Assembly (NCBI RefSeq): GCF_027925025.1
Contig: NZ_AP027058.1
Location: forward strand, 1,798,001 to 1,862,000
From: Limnohabitans sp. MORI2
GTDB lineage: Bacteria; Pseudomonadota; Gammaproteobacteria; Burkholderiales; Burkholderiaceae_C
Direction of reading: 5' to 3'
Length of the DNA stretch: 64,000 nt
A program made the translations under genes and the position numbers. Numbering within the stretch: position 1 is the stretch's first letter; each line of letters opens with the position of its first letter. The notes beneath the pieces are model-generated. The model ran no database searches. It worked only from the letters and a program-made list of their open reading frames with translations, and was not told the origin of the DNA. Below, piece after piece: positions 39,205 to 49,768 of this stretch.

Positions 39205-39592
39205 ATTTATCAGCGCTCACACCAATCTTTTGCACGACCGGCTCATCACCTGACATGTCGAAGTACATCCCTGTGAAAAATATTTTCACCAAGGGCAGCT
39301 CTTTTCCTGAAGCACTTCGGCTAGGCATGTACTGCAATACTTCAAACACATAGTGGTTGAGGGTGTCCACAAACTTGTCGAAGTGAGGCATATCCACATT
39401 GAGCATCGGCTTCACAATGATCTTCCACTGCCCTGCCATGACTGCGTCTTCGCACACTGTCACACCACACACAATGTCGTTCGTGACCAACCCGTACTGC
39501 TCTAAATCGAAAACGATTTGCCCTTCAAACACACCATCCGCGTTCAGCGTTGCAATCAAACGCTTGGGGTACACATTCAAAAAACGCATCAT
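39203..39592 (-). CDS. Conserved-looking protein of unknown function downstream of cysE
   Basis: A 129-aa soluble product, not recognised. The start is one of two adjacent ATGs (39592 or 39589); the first overlaps the cysE stop by one base (TGATG), implying translational coupling. It has alternating strands and helices without signal or membrane segments. Notable stretches are YPKRLIATLNADGVFEGQIV near residue 8-27, DIVCGVTVCEDAV near 40-52 and VKIFFTGMYFDMSGDE near 101-116. Three cysteines are visible but form no obvious metal motif. Its last bases overlap the bidirectional terminator by two. Confidence 0.72.
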   Translation of the reverse strand: MMRFLNVYPKRLIATLNADGVFEGQIVFDLEQYGLVTNDIVCGVTVCEDAVMAGQWKIIVKPMLNVDMPHFDKFVDTLNHYVFEVLQYMPSRSASGKELPLVKIFFTGMYFDMSGDEPVVQKIGVSADK

Positions 39593-40362
39593 CAATCCAG
39601 TAGTTGGTTAATTCGTGATGCCTCGAAGTGCTCATGGCGAGCGGCATCGGTCGGCACGCAATCGGGTTTGGCCTGGCCCGTTGACAGTTGTTCAATCGCT
39701 TTCCAGAGCAATGCAATTTGGTGCTCTTGCGAAGCCGCGTTGTCAATCAAGCCACGCATGGCTTGACTCACAGGGTCGTCGTTTTGAGTCACGCCGTAGG
39801 CTGAGAAACCCATCTTGGATGCAGCCTCTTCACGTTTGGCATCGGTCTCTGCTTGAATGATGCGTGCAGGGTTTCCCACCGCCGTCGCACCTGCAGGCAC
39901 GGGCTTGGTCACCACAGCATTGCTGCCTACTTTGGCACCGTCGCCCACAGTGAAACCACCCAACACTTTGGCACCTGCACCAATCACCACATCTTTGCCC
40001 AAGGTGGGGTGGCGTTTTTCACCTTTGTACAGCGATGTCCCGCCCAAGGTCACGCCTTGGTAAATCGTGCAGCCGTCGCCAATCTCGGCCGTCTCGCCCA
40101 CCACCACGCCCATGGCATGGTCGAAGAAAACGCGGTCGCCAATCTTGGCAGCGGGGTGAATTTCAATGCCGGTGAACCAGCGCGAGATGTGCGAAATAAA
40201 GCGGCCCAACCACTTCAGGCCAATGTTCCAGCAGCCGTGCGCCAAGCGGTGCAGCAACACCGCATGCAAACCGGGATAGCAGGTGAGCACTTCCCACCAG
40301 CTGCGTGCAGCGGGGTCGCGGTCCAAAATGCATTGAACGTCAGAGCGTAGGCGTGAAAACAT
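39592..40362 (-). CDS. cysE: Serine O-acetyltransferase
   Basis: Makes O-acetylserine from serine and acetyl-CoA, the committed step to cysteine. The 256-aa product has a left-handed beta-helix of hexapeptide repeats; [18 protein letters not shown] near residue 65-82 and [20 protein letters not shown] near 103-122 hold the active-site histidines. The N-terminal helical domain is short, as in EpsC-type enzymes, and the C-terminal tail is long (QMxxLDNAASQ-like). It lies 21 bp after trmJ on the same strand. Confidence 0.95.
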   Translation of the reverse strand: MFSRLRSDVQCILDRDPAARSWWEVLTCYPGLHAVLLHRLAHGCWNIGLKWLGRFISHISRWFTGIEIHPAAKIGDRVFFDHAMGVVVGETAEIGDGCTIYQGVTLGGTSLYKGEKRHPTLGKDVVIGAGAKVLGGFTVGDGAKVGSNAVVTKPVPAGATAVGNPARIIQAETDAKREEAASKMGFSAYGVTQNDDPVSQAMRGLIDNAASQEHQIALLWKAIEQLSTGQAKPDCVPTDAARHEHFEASRINQLLD

Positions 40363-40383
40363 AGTGGCGTGATTATCGTTGCC

Positions 40384-41172
40384 TCAACCCTTGCTTTTCT
40401 CGGTTGTGGTTTTAGCCACTTGCGACATGGTTTTGGCAATGCCGCGCAAGATGTGAATTTCTTCTTGCGTCACCTGTGCGCGGTTGAACAACTGGTTCAA
40501 ACGTGGCATGAGTTTCTTGGGTGCTTCTGGGTCCAAGAAACCAATGTCTGTCAAAGATTGCTGCCAGTGGTCGAGCAAGCCTGCGAGTTGTTGGGCATCG
40601 GCCAAGGGTGCGGGTTCTGGCTCTACAGCCATGTGCGTCAAAGCACCGGCTGCATCGGGCAACATCGTGGCCAGTCCGCCCAGTGCTTCGCGCCAGTCAT
40701 ACGCCAACACCTGCACCGCCGCGCCTAAGTTGAGCGAGCCAAACTGGGGGTTGGTGGGTATGCGCAGGCAGGTGTGGCAGCGGTACACATCTTCGTTACG
40801 CATGCCAAAGCGTTCGGAGCCAAACAAAAAGCCAACACCAAAGTCGGCGTTCTCGCGATGTTCAGCCGCCAAAGCCGCAAAGTGTGGACGCGGCTCCAAC
40901 GTGGGTGGGCCAAAGTCACGCGGCGTCATGGCGGTGGCGCACAGGTGATGCAGCCCTTCAATGGCCTCGTCTAAGGTCTCCACCACGCGAGCATTGGCCA
41001 GCACATCCAAGGCGCCGCTGGCCCGCTGAATGGTTTCATCACGGCGCAACACGTTCGCCCAGCGGGGCGCGACCAGGACCAAATCGCTAAACCCCATGAC
41101 CTTCATGGCGCGGGCGGCTGCGCCCACATTGCCGGCGTGGCTGGTATTTAAAAGTATGAAGCGGGTTTTCAT
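40384..41172 (-). CDS. trmJ: tRNA (cytidine/uridine-2'-O-)-methyltransferase TrmJ
   Basis: SPOUT-family enzyme that 2'-O-methylates position 32 of tRNAs. The 262-aa product shows LNTSHAGNVGAAARAMKVMG near residue 8-27, LFGSERFGMRNEDVYRC near 116-132 and the knotted SAM site IPTNPQFGSLNLGAAVQVLA near 137-156. A C-terminal helical extension (MPRLNQLFNRAQVTQEEIHI) is the dimerisation arm of TrmJ. It diverges from suhB. Confidence 0.95.
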   Translation of the reverse strand: MKTRFILLNTSHAGNVGAAARAMKVMGFSDLVLVAPRWANVLRRDETIQRASGALDVLANARVVETLDEAIEGLHHLCATAMTPRDFGPPTLEPRPHFAALAAEHRENADFGVGFLFGSERFGMRNEDVYRCHTCLRIPTNPQFGSLNLGAAVQVLAYDWREALGGLATMLPDAAGALTHMAVEPEPAPLADAQQLAGLLDHWQQSLTDIGFLDPEAPKKLMPRLNQLFNRAQVTQEEIHILRGIAKTMSQVAKTTTEKSKG

Positions 41173-41277
41173 GGGCGTTTTGTCAGTCTAAGCGCGTAAA
41201 ATCTGTCCCATTGTCGCCGCCCGCATCGCTCGGGCGCTTTCTTTGCCAGTTTTGGCGTCAGCTCTTTCACACAATTT

Positions 41278-42165
41278 ATGTCGTCCACTACCCATCCTAT
41301 GCTCAACGTGGCCATCAAGGCCGCCCGCGCCGCAGGCGCCATCATCAACCGCGCCGCGCTCGACGTGGAAGCGGTTCGCATCTCGCAAAAGCAAGTGAAC
41401 GACTTTGTGACTGAAGTTGACCAAAACAGCGAACGCGTCATCATCGAAACCCTCCTCACCGCCTACCCTGACCACGGCATCTTGGCCGAAGAGTCAGGCA
41501 CCATGCACGGCAACCCCAACGCTGACCACATTTGGATCATCGATCCATTGGATGGCACAACCAATTTCATCCACGGCTTCCCCTATTACTGCGTGAGCAT
41601 TGCTTTGCAAGTACAAGGCCGCTTAGAGCAAGCCGTCATTTACGACCCCACCCGCAACGACTTGTTCACCGCCACCAAAGGCCGTGGTGCGTTCATGAAC
41701 GACCGCCGCATCCGCGTGAGCAAACGCACCCGCTTGGAAGAGTGTTTGCTGGCCACGGGCTTTCCGTTCCGTCCCGGTGACGACTTCAACAAATACCTGA
41801 GCCTGATGGGCGATGTGATGCAACGCACCGCTGGCCTGCGCCGCCCTGGTGCTGCGGCACTCGACTTGGCCTATGTGGCCGCAGGCTTTAGCGATGGTTT
41901 CTTTGAACTCGGCTTGAAGCCTTGGGACATGGCCGCAGGCGCCTTGCTGATCACCGAAGCCGGTGGCTTGGTGAGTAACTTCACAGGCGAAGGCCCTTAT
42001 CTGGAGCACGAAGAGTGCTTGGCCGCACCACCCCGCATTTATGCGCAATTGGTGCCACTCACCACCAAGTACTCCAAGTTTGCAGGTGCAGACGACAAGC
42101 GTGCTGCCGGTACAGCGGCTAAAACCTTGAGCCTCTCGCGTCAAACACCCGACGCACCGCTGTAA
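41278..42165 (+). CDS. suhB: Inositol monophosphatase family protein SuhB
   Basis: A 295-aa Mg2+-dependent sugar-phosphate phosphatase; in E. coli SuhB also joins the rRNA antitermination complex. Metal ligands are in ILAEESG near residue 67-73 and [17 protein letters not shown] near 84-100, with [14 protein letters not shown] near 213-226. The C-terminal tail is longer than in E. coli. It starts after a 105-bp divergent gap with trmJ in which I see no clear promoter. Confidence 0.93.
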   Translation: MSSTTHPMLNVAIKAARAAGAIINRAALDVEAVRISQKQVNDFVTEVDQNSERVIIETLLTAYPDHGILAEESGTMHGNPNADHIWIIDPLDGTTNFIHGFPYYCVSIALQVQGRLEQAVIYDPTRNDLFTATKGRGAFMNDRRIRVSKRTRLEECLLATGFPFRPGDDFNKYLSLMGDVMQRTAGLRRPGAAALDLAYVAAGFSDGFFELGLKPWDMAAGALLITEAGGLVSNFTGEGPYLEHEECLAAPPRIYAQLVPLTTKYSKFAGADDKRAAGTAAKTLSLSRQTPDAPL

Positions 42166-42201
42166 CCACACCAAGGCACACTCTTTTTGGTGAGCACGGC
42201 A

Positions 42202-44901
42202 ATGCGCGATTTATCTGGGCACACCCCCATGATGCAGCAGTACTTAGGCCTCAAGGCCGAGTACCCAGACACACTGCTGTTTTATCGCATGGGCGACTTT
42301 TACGAGTTGTTCTTTGCCGATGCCGAAAAAGCGGTGCGCTTGCTCGACATCACGCTCACGCAACGCGGCCAGTCCAACGGCGAGCCGGTGGTCATGGCGG
42401 GTGTGCCGTTTCACTCGGTCGAAACGTATTTGGCCCGCCTCATCAAGCTCGGCGAATCGGTCGCCATTTGCGAACAAGTGGGCGATGTGGCCACCAGCAA
42501 AGGGCCAGTCGAGCGCAAGGTGGTGCGCGTGGTCACGCCTGGCACACTCACCGACAGCGCGTTGCTGAGTGACAAAACCGAAGCCTATGTGCTGGCCATT
42601 CATCAAAGCGAACGCGCCGGTTGTGGCTTGGCTTGGCTCAGCGTCACCCAGGGTGTGGTGCATTTGGCCGAATGCCAAACCAACGAACTACCCAACTGGA
42701 TTGCGCGCATCGCCCCCAACGAAGTGGTGTACAGCGCAGAAGTTAGTCCTGGCTTTGAACAACAGCTCAAAGGTTTTTGTGCACAGTTGGGCTTGCCCGT
42801 ACAAGTGCGCCCCGCGTTTCAATTTGACGCGGCCTTGGGTGCGCGCAAGCTGCAAGAGCATTTGCAAGCCGCCTCGTTGCAACCGTGGAACGCGCAAGAC
42901 GTGCCGCAAGCCCACGCCGCTGCCGCTGCGCTACTGGCCTACGCTGAACACACACAAGGCCGCACCCTCACACATGTACATGGCCTGTACGTGGCGCGCA
43001 ACGATGCACTGATCGACCTACCCCTCACCACACGACGAAACTTAGAGCTCACGCAAACCCTGCGCGGCGAAGACTCGCCCACACTCTTCTCGTTGCTAGA
43101 CACCTGCATGACGGGCATGGGCAGCCGCCAGTTGAAAAACTGGCTGCTCTCGCCTGAGCGTGACCGCAGCCAAGCCATGCAACGCTTGGCCGCCATCGAA
43201 GCGCTGCAAGACAACCGCACGCAAAGCTACAAAGTTTTGCGCGACGCCCTCAAAGGCTCGGGTGATGTGCAGCGCATCAGCGCCCGCGTGTCGTTGCGCC
43301 AAGTGCGTCCGCGTGAGTTGGTGTCATTGGGCCAAGCGCTGCAAAAGGCGTTGCGCATTCAGCCACTCATTCCTATCTCGCTAAAAGCGGGGGAGGTAGG
43401 TCGCTCTGCGGAGGTCAAGGAGGAGCTCGCGCAGCGAGCGGGGGACACGCAGCAGAGCGGTCTGCCGCCCACGCTTTTAGCGCAAATAGCCCAAGACATG
43501 GGCGTACCGCCAGAATGCGGTGCTTTGCTTGAGCGCGCCTTGCTGCCCGAGCCCGCCGTGTTGGTTCGCGATGGCGGCGTCATTGGCCACGGCTTTGATG
43601 CCGAGCTTGATGAGCTGCGCAACATCCAAAACAACTGCGACGGTTTTTTGCTCGAACTCGAAGCCCGTGAACGCGAGCGCACCGGCATTGCCAACTTGCG
43701 TGTGCAGTTCAACAAAGTGCATGGCTTTTACATCGAGGTCACGCAAGGCCAGATCGACAAAGTGCCCGCCGACTACACGCGCCGTCAAACCCTCAAAAAT
43801 GCCGAGCGTTTCATCACGCCCGAGCTCAAAGCCTTTGAAGACAAAGCCCTGAGTGCCCAAGAACGCGCCTTGGCTCGCGAGAAGTTTTTGTACGAACAAC
43901 TGCTCGACACCTTGCAGCCCTTTGTGCCAGCCCTCACCCGCTTGGCGCAAGCTGTAGCCACGCTCGATGCACTGTGCGCCTTGGCCGAACGCTCGCTCAC
44001 GCTGGGCTGGTGTGCGCCTGAGTTTGTCAAAAACCCGTGCATTGAGATTAGCCAAGGACGCCACCCCGTGGTAGAAGCCCGCTTGGCCGAAACGCATGGC
44101 GTGGTCAACGGTGGTGCGGCCAAAACCTTCATTGCCAACGACACGCACTTGGGCCACCCTCACCGCATGCAAGTCATCACTGGCCCCAACATGGGCGGTA
44201 AATCGACCTACATGCGGCAAGTGGCCATCATCGTGTTGCTGGCCAGCATCGGCAGCCATGTGCCCGCCACGGCATGTCGCTTAGGCCCGATTGACGCCAT
44301 CCACACCCGCATCGGCGCGGCCGACGATTTGGCCAACGCGCAATCGACCTTCATGCTCGAGATGACCGAGGCCGCGCAAATCTTGCACGCCGCCACGCCT
44401 CACAGCTTGGTGTTGATGGACGAGATTGGCCGAGGCACTTCCACCTTTGACGGCTTGGCCTTGGCCAGCGGCATTGCCACGCACTTGCACGACAAGACCC
44501 AAGCCTTCACGTTGTTTGCCACGCATTACTTTGAACTCACCGACTTTCCCGCCAAACACAAGGGTGCGGTGAACGTGCATGTGAGCGCGGCAGAGAACGG
44601 CAGCAGCATCGTGTTCTTGCACGAAATTCAGCCTGGCCCCGCCAGCCGCAGCTATGGGATTCAAGTCGCACGTTTGGCCGGTATGCCAACGCCCGTGCTC
44701 AACCACGCACGCCATGCGCTCACCTCGCTCGAAGCAGGGGCCGATGCCTCCAAAGTGCAGGTCGATTTGTTTGCCCCACCTCCTTTGCAAGAAGACGCAG
44801 GCCCCAGCCCACTGCAAGCCAAACTCGCCGAGATTGACCCGGATCAACTCACCCCACGCGATGCCTTGGACTTGCTGTATCAACTCAAAAAACTGTCGTA
44901 A
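42202..44901 (+). CDS. mutS: DNA mismatch repair protein MutS with an in-frame palindromic insert
   Basis: Recognises mismatches and recruits MutL. The start is probably ATG 42202, with GGTGAG seven bases upstream (GTG 42190 and TTG 42187 are alternatives), giving 899 aa. Mismatch-recognition [11 protein letters not shown] is at residue 26-36. The ATPase domain shows [13 protein letters not shown] near 656-668 and [12 protein letters not shown] near 739-750. About 34 residues near 393-427 (start [20 protein letters not shown]) do not look like MutS; they are encoded by a 104-bp palindrome. The reading frame stays open, so the protein is probably functional, with the insert in a lever/clamp region. 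Confidence 0.96.
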   Translation: MRDLSGHTPMMQQYLGLKAEYPDTLLFYRMGDFYELFFADAEKAVRLLDITLTQRGQSNGEPVVMAGVPFHSVETYLARLIKLGESVAICEQVGDVATSKGPVERKVVRVVTPGTLTDSALLSDKTEAYVLAIHQSERAGCGLAWLSVTQGVVHLAECQTNELPNWIARIAPNEVVYSAEVSPGFEQQLKGFCAQLGLPVQVRPAFQFDAALGARKLQEHLQAASLQPWNAQDVPQAHAAAAALLAYAEHTQGRTLTHVHGLYVARNDALIDLPLTTRRNLELTQTLRGEDSPTLFSLLDTCMTGMGSRQLKNWLLSPERDRSQAMQRLAAIEALQDNRTQSYKVLRDALKGSGDVQRISARVSLRQVRPRELVSLGQALQKALRIQPLIPISLKAGEVGRSAEVKEELAQRAGDTQQSGLPPTLLAQIAQDMGVPPECGALLERALLPEPAVLVRDGGVIGHGFDAELDELRNIQNNCDGFLLELEARERERTGIANLRVQFNKVHGFYIEVTQGQIDKVPADYTRRQTLKNAERFITPELKAFEDKALSAQERALAREKFLYEQLLDTLQPFVPALTRLAQAVATLDALCALAERSLTLGWCAPEFVKNPCIEISQGRHPVVEARLAETHGVVNGGAAKTFIANDTHLGHPHRMQVITGPNMGGKSTYMRQVAIIVLLASIGSHVPATACRLGPIDAIHTRIGAADDLANAQSTFMLEMTEAAQILHAATPHSLVLMDEIGRGTSTFDGLALASGIATHLHDKTQAFTLFATHYFELTDFPAKHKGAVNVHVSAAENGSSIVFLHEIQPGPASRSYGIQVARLAGMPTPVLNHARHALTSLEAGADASKVQVDLFAPPPLQEDAGPSPLQAKLAEIDPDQLTPRDALDLLYQLKKLS
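43379..43482. repeat. Three-part palindromic element inside mutS
   Basis: Terminal perfect inverted repeats CGCTAAAAGCG (43379-43389) and CGCTTTTAGCG (43472-43482) extend inward so that the outer 31 bases of each arm match at 26 positions, three of the others forming G·T pairs. A separate small hairpin GCTCGC-GCA-GCGAGC sits at the centre (43425-43439). The structure resembles a non-autonomous REP/MITE element that inserted in frame. Confidence 0.8.
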
Positions 44902-44912
44902 TCCTTGTTGTC

Positions 44913-45734
44913 ATGTCTCAGCAGCCTTTGATTGTTTTCTCGCACGGCAACAGCTTCTCAGCAAGTACTTACCGCGTCATGCTCGACTCCCTACGAGCAC
45001 GCGGTTTTCGCGTCGAGGCGGTTGAAAAATTCGGCCACGACCCGCGCTATCCCGTCACCAACAACTGGCCTCACTTGGTGCAACAACTCACCGACTTCGT
45101 CCAGCCATTGACGTCGCACAACGGCCCCGTTTTTTTAGTCGGCCATTCGCTAGGCGGCATCTTGAGCATGATGGTGGCAGCAAAACACCCCGAGCTGGTG
45201 CGCGGTGTAGTGCTGCTCGATTCGCCCATGTTGGGTGGCTGGAAAGCCAAGCTGCTCAAAACGGTCAAGCGCGTGCCAGGCGCTGAGGTGTTTTCACCCG
45301 CTGCCATCAGCCGCAAACGTCGCACCACATGGGCCAACGAAGCCGAAGTGCTGGAACACTTCCAACGCAAAAAAGCCTTTGCCAAGTGGCACCCACAAGT
45401 GCTGAAAGACTACGTGACCTACGGCACACACGACGAACAAACCGCACACGGCACACGCCGCGTGCTGAGCTTTGATCGCGATATCGAGAGCGCCATCTAC
45501 AACGGTCTGCCCGACCATTTGGAAACCTACTTCAAGCGCCACCCGCTCAAATGCAAAGCCGCCCTGATCGGCGGCTTGCAATCGCGTGAGTTGAAACAAG
45601 TAGGCTTAGATTTCAGCCGTCGCGTCACGCAGGGCCGCGTGATGAAGATTGACGGCACGCATCTGTTTCCGATGGAGCATCCGTTGGTGGCAGCGGCGGC
45701 CGTGGAAACCGCACTGCTGAATTTGATTGGCTGA
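44913..45734 (+). CDS. Alpha/beta hydrolase
   Basis: A 273-aa hydrolase with the alpha/beta fold. The nucleophile elbow is VGHSLGG near residue 76-82, with the catalytic serine, and the oxyanion region FSHGNSFSASTYR is near 9-21. The catalytic histidine is probably in DGTHLFPMEHP near 249-259. Lipase, esterase or peptidase activity is possible; the substrate is unknown. It starts 11 bp after mutS and its stop touches the convergent uppP stop without a gap. Confidence 0.88.
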   Translation: MSQQPLIVFSHGNSFSASTYRVMLDSLRARGFRVEAVEKFGHDPRYPVTNNWPHLVQQLTDFVQPLTSHNGPVFLVGHSLGGILSMMVAAKHPELVRGVVLLDSPMLGGWKAKLLKTVKRVPGAEVFSPAAISRKRRTTWANEAEVLEHFQRKKAFAKWHPQVLKDYVTYGTHDEQTAHGTRRVLSFDRDIESAIYNGLPDHLETYFKRHPLKCKAALIGGLQSRELKQVGLDFSRRVTQGRVMKIDGTHLFPMEHPLVAAAAVETALLNLIG

Positions 45735-46592
45735 TTACGCCGCCCAAGTCACTGTGCCAGTCCACGCTGTAGCGAGCACCACGATGCCAAAAACAATGCG
45801 ATACCAAGCAAATGGCACAAAGCTGTGGCTGGCGATGTAGCGCAGCAACCAGCGCACACAAATCCACGCGCTGATGAATGAGAACACCAAGCCCACGGCA
45901 AACACAGGCGCATCAGCTAAGCTTAGCAACTCGCGTTCTTTGTAAAGGCTATATGCCCCCGCACCAATGAGCGTCGGGATGGCCAAATAAAACGAAAAGT
46001 CAGTGGCTGCTTTGCGCGACAAGCCCAGCAACATGCCACCAATGATGGTCGCGCCACTGCGGCTCGTGCCGGGAATCATGGCCAAGCACTGCACCAAGCC
46101 CACTTTCAAAGCGTCGGTAGCCGACATGGCTTCCACAGTTTCAATACGCGCGGGCTCAACCGCTGACTCGTCTTCGCCCTCAGGCTTGGCACGGCCCCAG
46201 CCTTCAGCCCACAGAATGATGAAGCCACCCAAGATGAAGGTGCTGGCCACCACGGTGGGCGTGAACAAATGCGCTTTGATGAACTTGCCAAACACCAAGC
46301 CCAGCACCACCGCTGGCACAAAGGCGATGAACACGTTCAACGCAAAGCGACGCGCCTCAACTTGCGTAGGCAACGCCACCACGGTGCTAAAAATCTTTTG
46401 CCAGTAAACAATGATCACGGCAAAGATCGCGCCGGTCTGAATGGCAATGTCAAACACCTTGGCTTTTTCATCATCCATGCCCAGCAAAGCGCCAGCCAAG
46501 ATCAGATGACCTGTCGATGAAATAGGCAAAAACTCGGTCAAACCCTCGACCACACCCATGGCTGCAGCTTTGAGCAATAAAACGATATCCAT
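45735..46592 (-). CDS. uppP: Undecaprenyl-diphosphate phosphatase
   Basis: Integral membrane phosphatase that regenerates undecaprenyl phosphate for cell-wall synthesis and confers bacitracin tolerance. The ATG at 46592 with AAGGAG upstream gives 285 aa. The active-site motifs are [18 protein letters not shown] near residue 17-34 and the [14 protein letters not shown] region near 168-181. A charged loop ([15 protein letters not shown] near 135-150) is longer than in E. coli. Confidence 0.95.
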   Translation of the reverse strand: MDIVLLLKAAAMGVVEGLTEFLPISSTGHLILAGALLGMDDEKAKVFDIAIQTGAIFAVIIVYWQKIFSTVVALPTQVEARRFALNVFIAFVPAVVLGLVFGKFIKAHLFTPTVVASTFILGGFIILWAEGWGRAKPEGEDESAVEPARIETVEAMSATDALKVGLVQCLAMIPGTSRSGATIIGGMLLGLSRKAATDFSFYLAIPTLIGAGAYSLYKERELLSLADAPVFAVGLVFSFISAWICVRWLLRYIASHSFVPFAWYRIVFGIVVLATAWTGTVTWAA

Positions 46593-46652
46593 ACAACTCC
46601 TTAGATGGGTTGAATTATCCCTTGTGTGTTTGCCTCCTAAAATCCGAAACAC

Positions 46653-47066
46653 ATGCAACTCACGCCCGTCATCGCCATCCACATGAGCGCAGCGATCACC
46701 GCATTTGCGATTGGCCCCGTTGTGCTGTGGGCACGCTTAGGCCAGCATGTCCGGCCATGGCTGCACCGTGCACTGGGCTATGCATGGACCACGCTGATGT
46801 TGGTGGCGGCCATCAGCGCCCTCTTCATCCGAGACTTCAATTTGCCCAACATCGCAGGCTACACGCCGATTCATGTACTCATTCCGGTCACTCTGATGAG
46901 CTTGTTTTTTGCCTTTCGTGCATTGGCCAGACGAGAATTTGTAGCCCATCGAAAAACGATGCAAAGCCTCTACATTGGCGCTTGCGTGGTAGCAGGCGCT
47001 TTCACGCTGCTGCCCTCTCGCTATTTTGGGCAATTGATTTGGCATGAATGGCTCGGCTGGCTCTGA
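46653..47066 (+). CDS. DUF2306 family membrane protein
   Basis: A 137-aa product with four hydrophobic segments and the DUF2306 pattern: [16 protein letters not shown] near residue 11-26, [13 protein letters not shown] near 37-49 with conserved His, [15 protein letters not shown] near 74-88 and [20 protein letters not shown] near 99-118. The conserved histidines suggest haem or quinone contact, but the function is unknown. It lies between the divergent uppP and the downstream glnS. Confidence 0.85.
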   Translation: MQLTPVIAIHMSAAITAFAIGPVVLWARLGQHVRPWLHRALGYAWTTLMLVAAISALFIRDFNLPNIAGYTPIHVLIPVTLMSLFFAFRALARREFVAHRKTMQSLYIGACVVAGAFTLLPSRYFGQLIWHEWLGWL

Positions 47067-47097
47067 TTCAGCCCCGCATGCCGCCTAAAATCACGGC

Positions 47098-48897
47098 ATG
47101 ACGAAACCCGCCAACCCCGCGACAGAACAAGACCACAAGCCCAGCAACTTTTTGCGCCAAATCATCGAAAACGATTTGGCCCAAGGCACTTACGCCAGCC
47201 GCCGCTGGGCGGGCAGCCCAGGGGACGCAGCGCACCATGCCAAGGGCGAGCCCGATCCCGCCAAAATTCGCACCCGCTTTCCACCCGAGCCCAACGGCTA
47301 CTTGCATGTGGGTCACGCCAAAAGCATTTGCATCAACTTCGGTTTGGCGCGTGACTACGGTGGCGTGTGCCACCTGCGCTTTGACGACACCAACCCCGAA
47401 AAAGAAGACACGGAATACGTCAATTCCATCATCGACGCGGTGAAGTGGCTGGGCTTTAGCTGGAGCCAACCCGGCAACGACGCGGCTTACCAAGCCAGCG
47501 ACTACTTCGACTTCATGTACCGTGCAGCAGAGGCCTTGATTGAAGCCGGCCACGCCTACGTGGACGAACAAACGCCCGAAGAAATGCGCGTCAACCGTGG
47601 CGACTTTTCGAAGCCTGGTGTGAACAGCCCTTTCCGCAGCCGCACGCCTGCTGAAAACTTGGCCCGCTTTCGCGAAATGCGCGACGGCCAACACGCTGAT
47701 GGTTCGATGGTGCTGCGCGCCAAGATTGACATGGCCTCGCCCAACATCAACCTGCGCGACCCCGCCATCTACCGCATTCGCCGCGCAACGCACCACAACA
47801 CCGGCGACAAATGGTGCATCTACCCGATGTACACCTTTGCCCACCCCATCGAAGACGCGCTGGAGCAAATCACACACAGCATTTGTACGCTGGAGTTTGA
47901 AGACCAACGCCCGTTCTACGACTGGCTGATGGATCGCTTGTGCGAGTGCGGCCTGCTGGCTACCCCTGCGCCCAAACAATACGAGTTCTCGCGCCTCAAC
48001 CTCACCTACGTCATCACCAGCAAACGCAAACTCGCGCAACTGGTGAACGAAGGCAAGGTCAGCGGCTGGGACGACCCCCGCATGCCCACCATCGTCGGCC
48101 TGCGTCGCCGTGGCTACACGCCCGAGAGCCTGCAACTGTTTGCCGAACGCATTGGCGTGACCAAGAGCGACAGCTGGATTGACTACAGCACGCTCGAAGG
48201 CTGCTTGCGCGAAAGCCTAGAAAACACCGCACACCGCGCCATGGCCGTGCTGGACCCCGTCAAACTCGTGCTCACTAACTGGGACGAAGTGATGGGCGCG
48301 GGCCACCTAGAGCCCTGCACACAACCTGCGCTGCCCCACGCAGAGGAAGGTGCTGAAGTGCCCACACGCCATTTCAAAATTGGCAAAGAAGTGTGGATTG
48401 AGCGTGACGACTTCGCCGAAGTGCCGCCCAAAGGCTACAAACGCCTCTACCCCGGCAACAAGGTGCGCCTCAAAGGCGGCTACGTCATCGAGTGCACAGG
48501 CTGCACCAAAGATGCAAATGGTTTGATCACCGAGGTGCTTGCCACCGTCATCCCCGACACCAAGAGCGGCACACCCGGCAGCGCCACCGTTAAGGCCAGC
48601 GCCGCCATCACATGGGTGGGCGTGAACGACGGCCTGCAAGCTGAAGTGCGCATGTATGACCGCTTGTTCACCGACGCACAACCCGACGCAGGCGGCAAAG
48701 ACTTCCTAGCCGCCCTCAACCCCGATAGCCTGAAAGTGGTGACCGCATATGTGGAGCCATCACTGGCCCACGTGCCCGCAGGTGCGCACTTTCAGTTTGA
48801 ACGCCACGGCTACTTTGTGACCGACCGTGTGGACCACACGCAAGGCAAGTTGGTATTCAACAAGATCACGGGGCTCAAGGACACTTGGGCGAAGTAA
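47098..48897 (+). CDS. glnS: Glutaminyl-tRNA synthetase
   Basis: Charges tRNA-Gln directly with glutamine. The 599-aa class I enzyme has the HIGH-type block PPEPNGYLHVGHAKS near residue 62-76 and the KMSKS-type YVITSKRKL near 303-311. FDDTNPEKEDTEYV near 98-111 and DNAYQASDYFDF-like segments follow the family. The N-terminal extension and C-terminal anticodon-binding beta-barrels (WIERDDFAEVPPKGYKRLYP near 432-451) are both present. It is followed by a large hairpin. Confidence 0.97.
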   Translation: MTKPANPATEQDHKPSNFLRQIIENDLAQGTYASRRWAGSPGDAAHHAKGEPDPAKIRTRFPPEPNGYLHVGHAKSICINFGLARDYGGVCHLRFDDTNPEKEDTEYVNSIIDAVKWLGFSWSQPGNDAAYQASDYFDFMYRAAEALIEAGHAYVDEQTPEEMRVNRGDFSKPGVNSPFRSRTPAENLARFREMRDGQHADGSMVLRAKIDMASPNINLRDPAIYRIRRATHHNTGDKWCIYPMYTFAHPIEDALEQITHSICTLEFEDQRPFYDWLMDRLCECGLLATPAPKQYEFSRLNLTYVITSKRKLAQLVNEGKVSGWDDPRMPTIVGLRRRGYTPESLQLFAERIGVTKSDSWIDYSTLEGCLRESLENTAHRAMAVLDPVKLVLTNWDEVMGAGHLEPCTQPALPHAEEGAEVPTRHFKIGKEVWIERDDFAEVPPKGYKRLYPGNKVRLKGGYVIECTGCTKDANGLITEVLATVIPDTKSGTPGSATVKASAAITWVGVNDGLQAEVRMYDRLFTDAQPDAGGKDFLAALNPDSLKVVTAYVEPSLAHVPAGAHFQFERHGYFVTDRVDHTQGKLVFNKITGLKDTWAK

Positions 48898-48907
48898 TCA
48901 TTCAAAA

Positions 48908-48944
48908 GTTGTCCCACGCCTCTGTGCATGAGGCTGTGGACAAC
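48908..48944 (+). other. Large stem-loop after glnS
   Basis: Two 15-base arms (GTTGTCCCACGCCTC and GAGGCTGTGGACAAC) match at 13 positions around a 7-base loop. The right arm contains a DnaA-box-like TGTGGACAA, and an overlapping small palindrome (GCTGT/ACAGC). No T tract follows, so it is at best a Rho-dependent or mRNA-stabilising structure. The rest of the 200-bp gap before the nitroreductase gene holds nothing I recognise apart from the AAGGAA ribosome site. Confidence 0.5.
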
Positions 48945-49097
48945 AGCTTGGATATCATCTACAGCCTAGATTCCATCAGGCCTGCCACGCACTGCCTTTA
49001 AAACGGGCAGCAACAAAACACCCCCTTATCAATACCCCCTAGCCAGCGAAGCATCACAGGCTTGGTTATCCTTACGCCCCGTAAAGGAACTCAATCA

Positions 49098-49736
49098 ATG
49101 TCTACTCTTCTCGACAAACTGCAATGGCGCTACGCCGCCAAAAAAATGGACGCCACCAAGTCCGTGCCTCAAGACAAAGTGGAACGCATCATCGAAGCGG
49201 CCCGCTTGGCCCCCACATCGAGCGGCTTGCAGCCGTTTGAAATTTTTTTGGTCACCAACCCCGACGTGCGCGCCAAAATTCAAGCCAGCGCACACAACCA
49301 AGCGCAAATCACCGAAGGCTCTCACCTCTTGGTGTTTGCTGCGTGGGACACCTACACAGCTGATCGCATCAACATGATGTTTGACCTGACCAACGCACAG
49401 CGCGGCGGCACCAACGAAGGCTGGGAAAACTACCGCCAAATGTTGTTGGCCAACTACCCTGCGCGTGACGCACATGTGAACTTTGAACACGCCGCTCGCC
49501 AAGCCTACATTGGCTTGGGCGCAGCGTTGATCTCCGCTGCGTTTGAAGAAGTGGACGCTACGCCAATGGAAGGTTTTGACCCCAAGGCCGTGGACGAAAT
49601 TTTGAACTTGCATGCACGCGGTTTGCGCAGCGTGGCCATCATGCCTTTGGGCTACCGCTTGGCTGAGCAAGACTGGCTCGCACCACTCAAAAAAGTGCGC
49701 CGCCCACGCGAGCATTTCGTCACTGAAATCAAGTAA
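49098..49736 (+). CDS. Nitroreductase family NAD(P)H-dependent FMN oxidoreductase
   Basis: A 212-aa NfsB-like flavoprotein that reduces nitro compounds, quinones or flavins with NAD(P)H. The ATG at 49098 follows AAAGGAAC. Typical blocks are [14 protein letters not shown] near residue 11-24, [18 protein letters not shown] near 36-53 (FMN contact) and [13 protein letters not shown] near 135-147. Physiological substrate unknown. Confidence 0.92.
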   Translation: MSTLLDKLQWRYAAKKMDATKSVPQDKVERIIEAARLAPTSSGLQPFEIFLVTNPDVRAKIQASAHNQAQITEGSHLLVFAAWDTYTADRINMMFDLTNAQRGGTNEGWENYRQMLLANYPARDAHVNFEHAARQAYIGLGAALISAAFEEVDATPMEGFDPKAVDEILNLHARGLRSVAIMPLGYRLAEQDWLAPLKKVRRPREHFVTEIK

Positions 49737-49768
49737 GCAGCGCCCCTGCCAAGGCGGGGTGTATCTGC

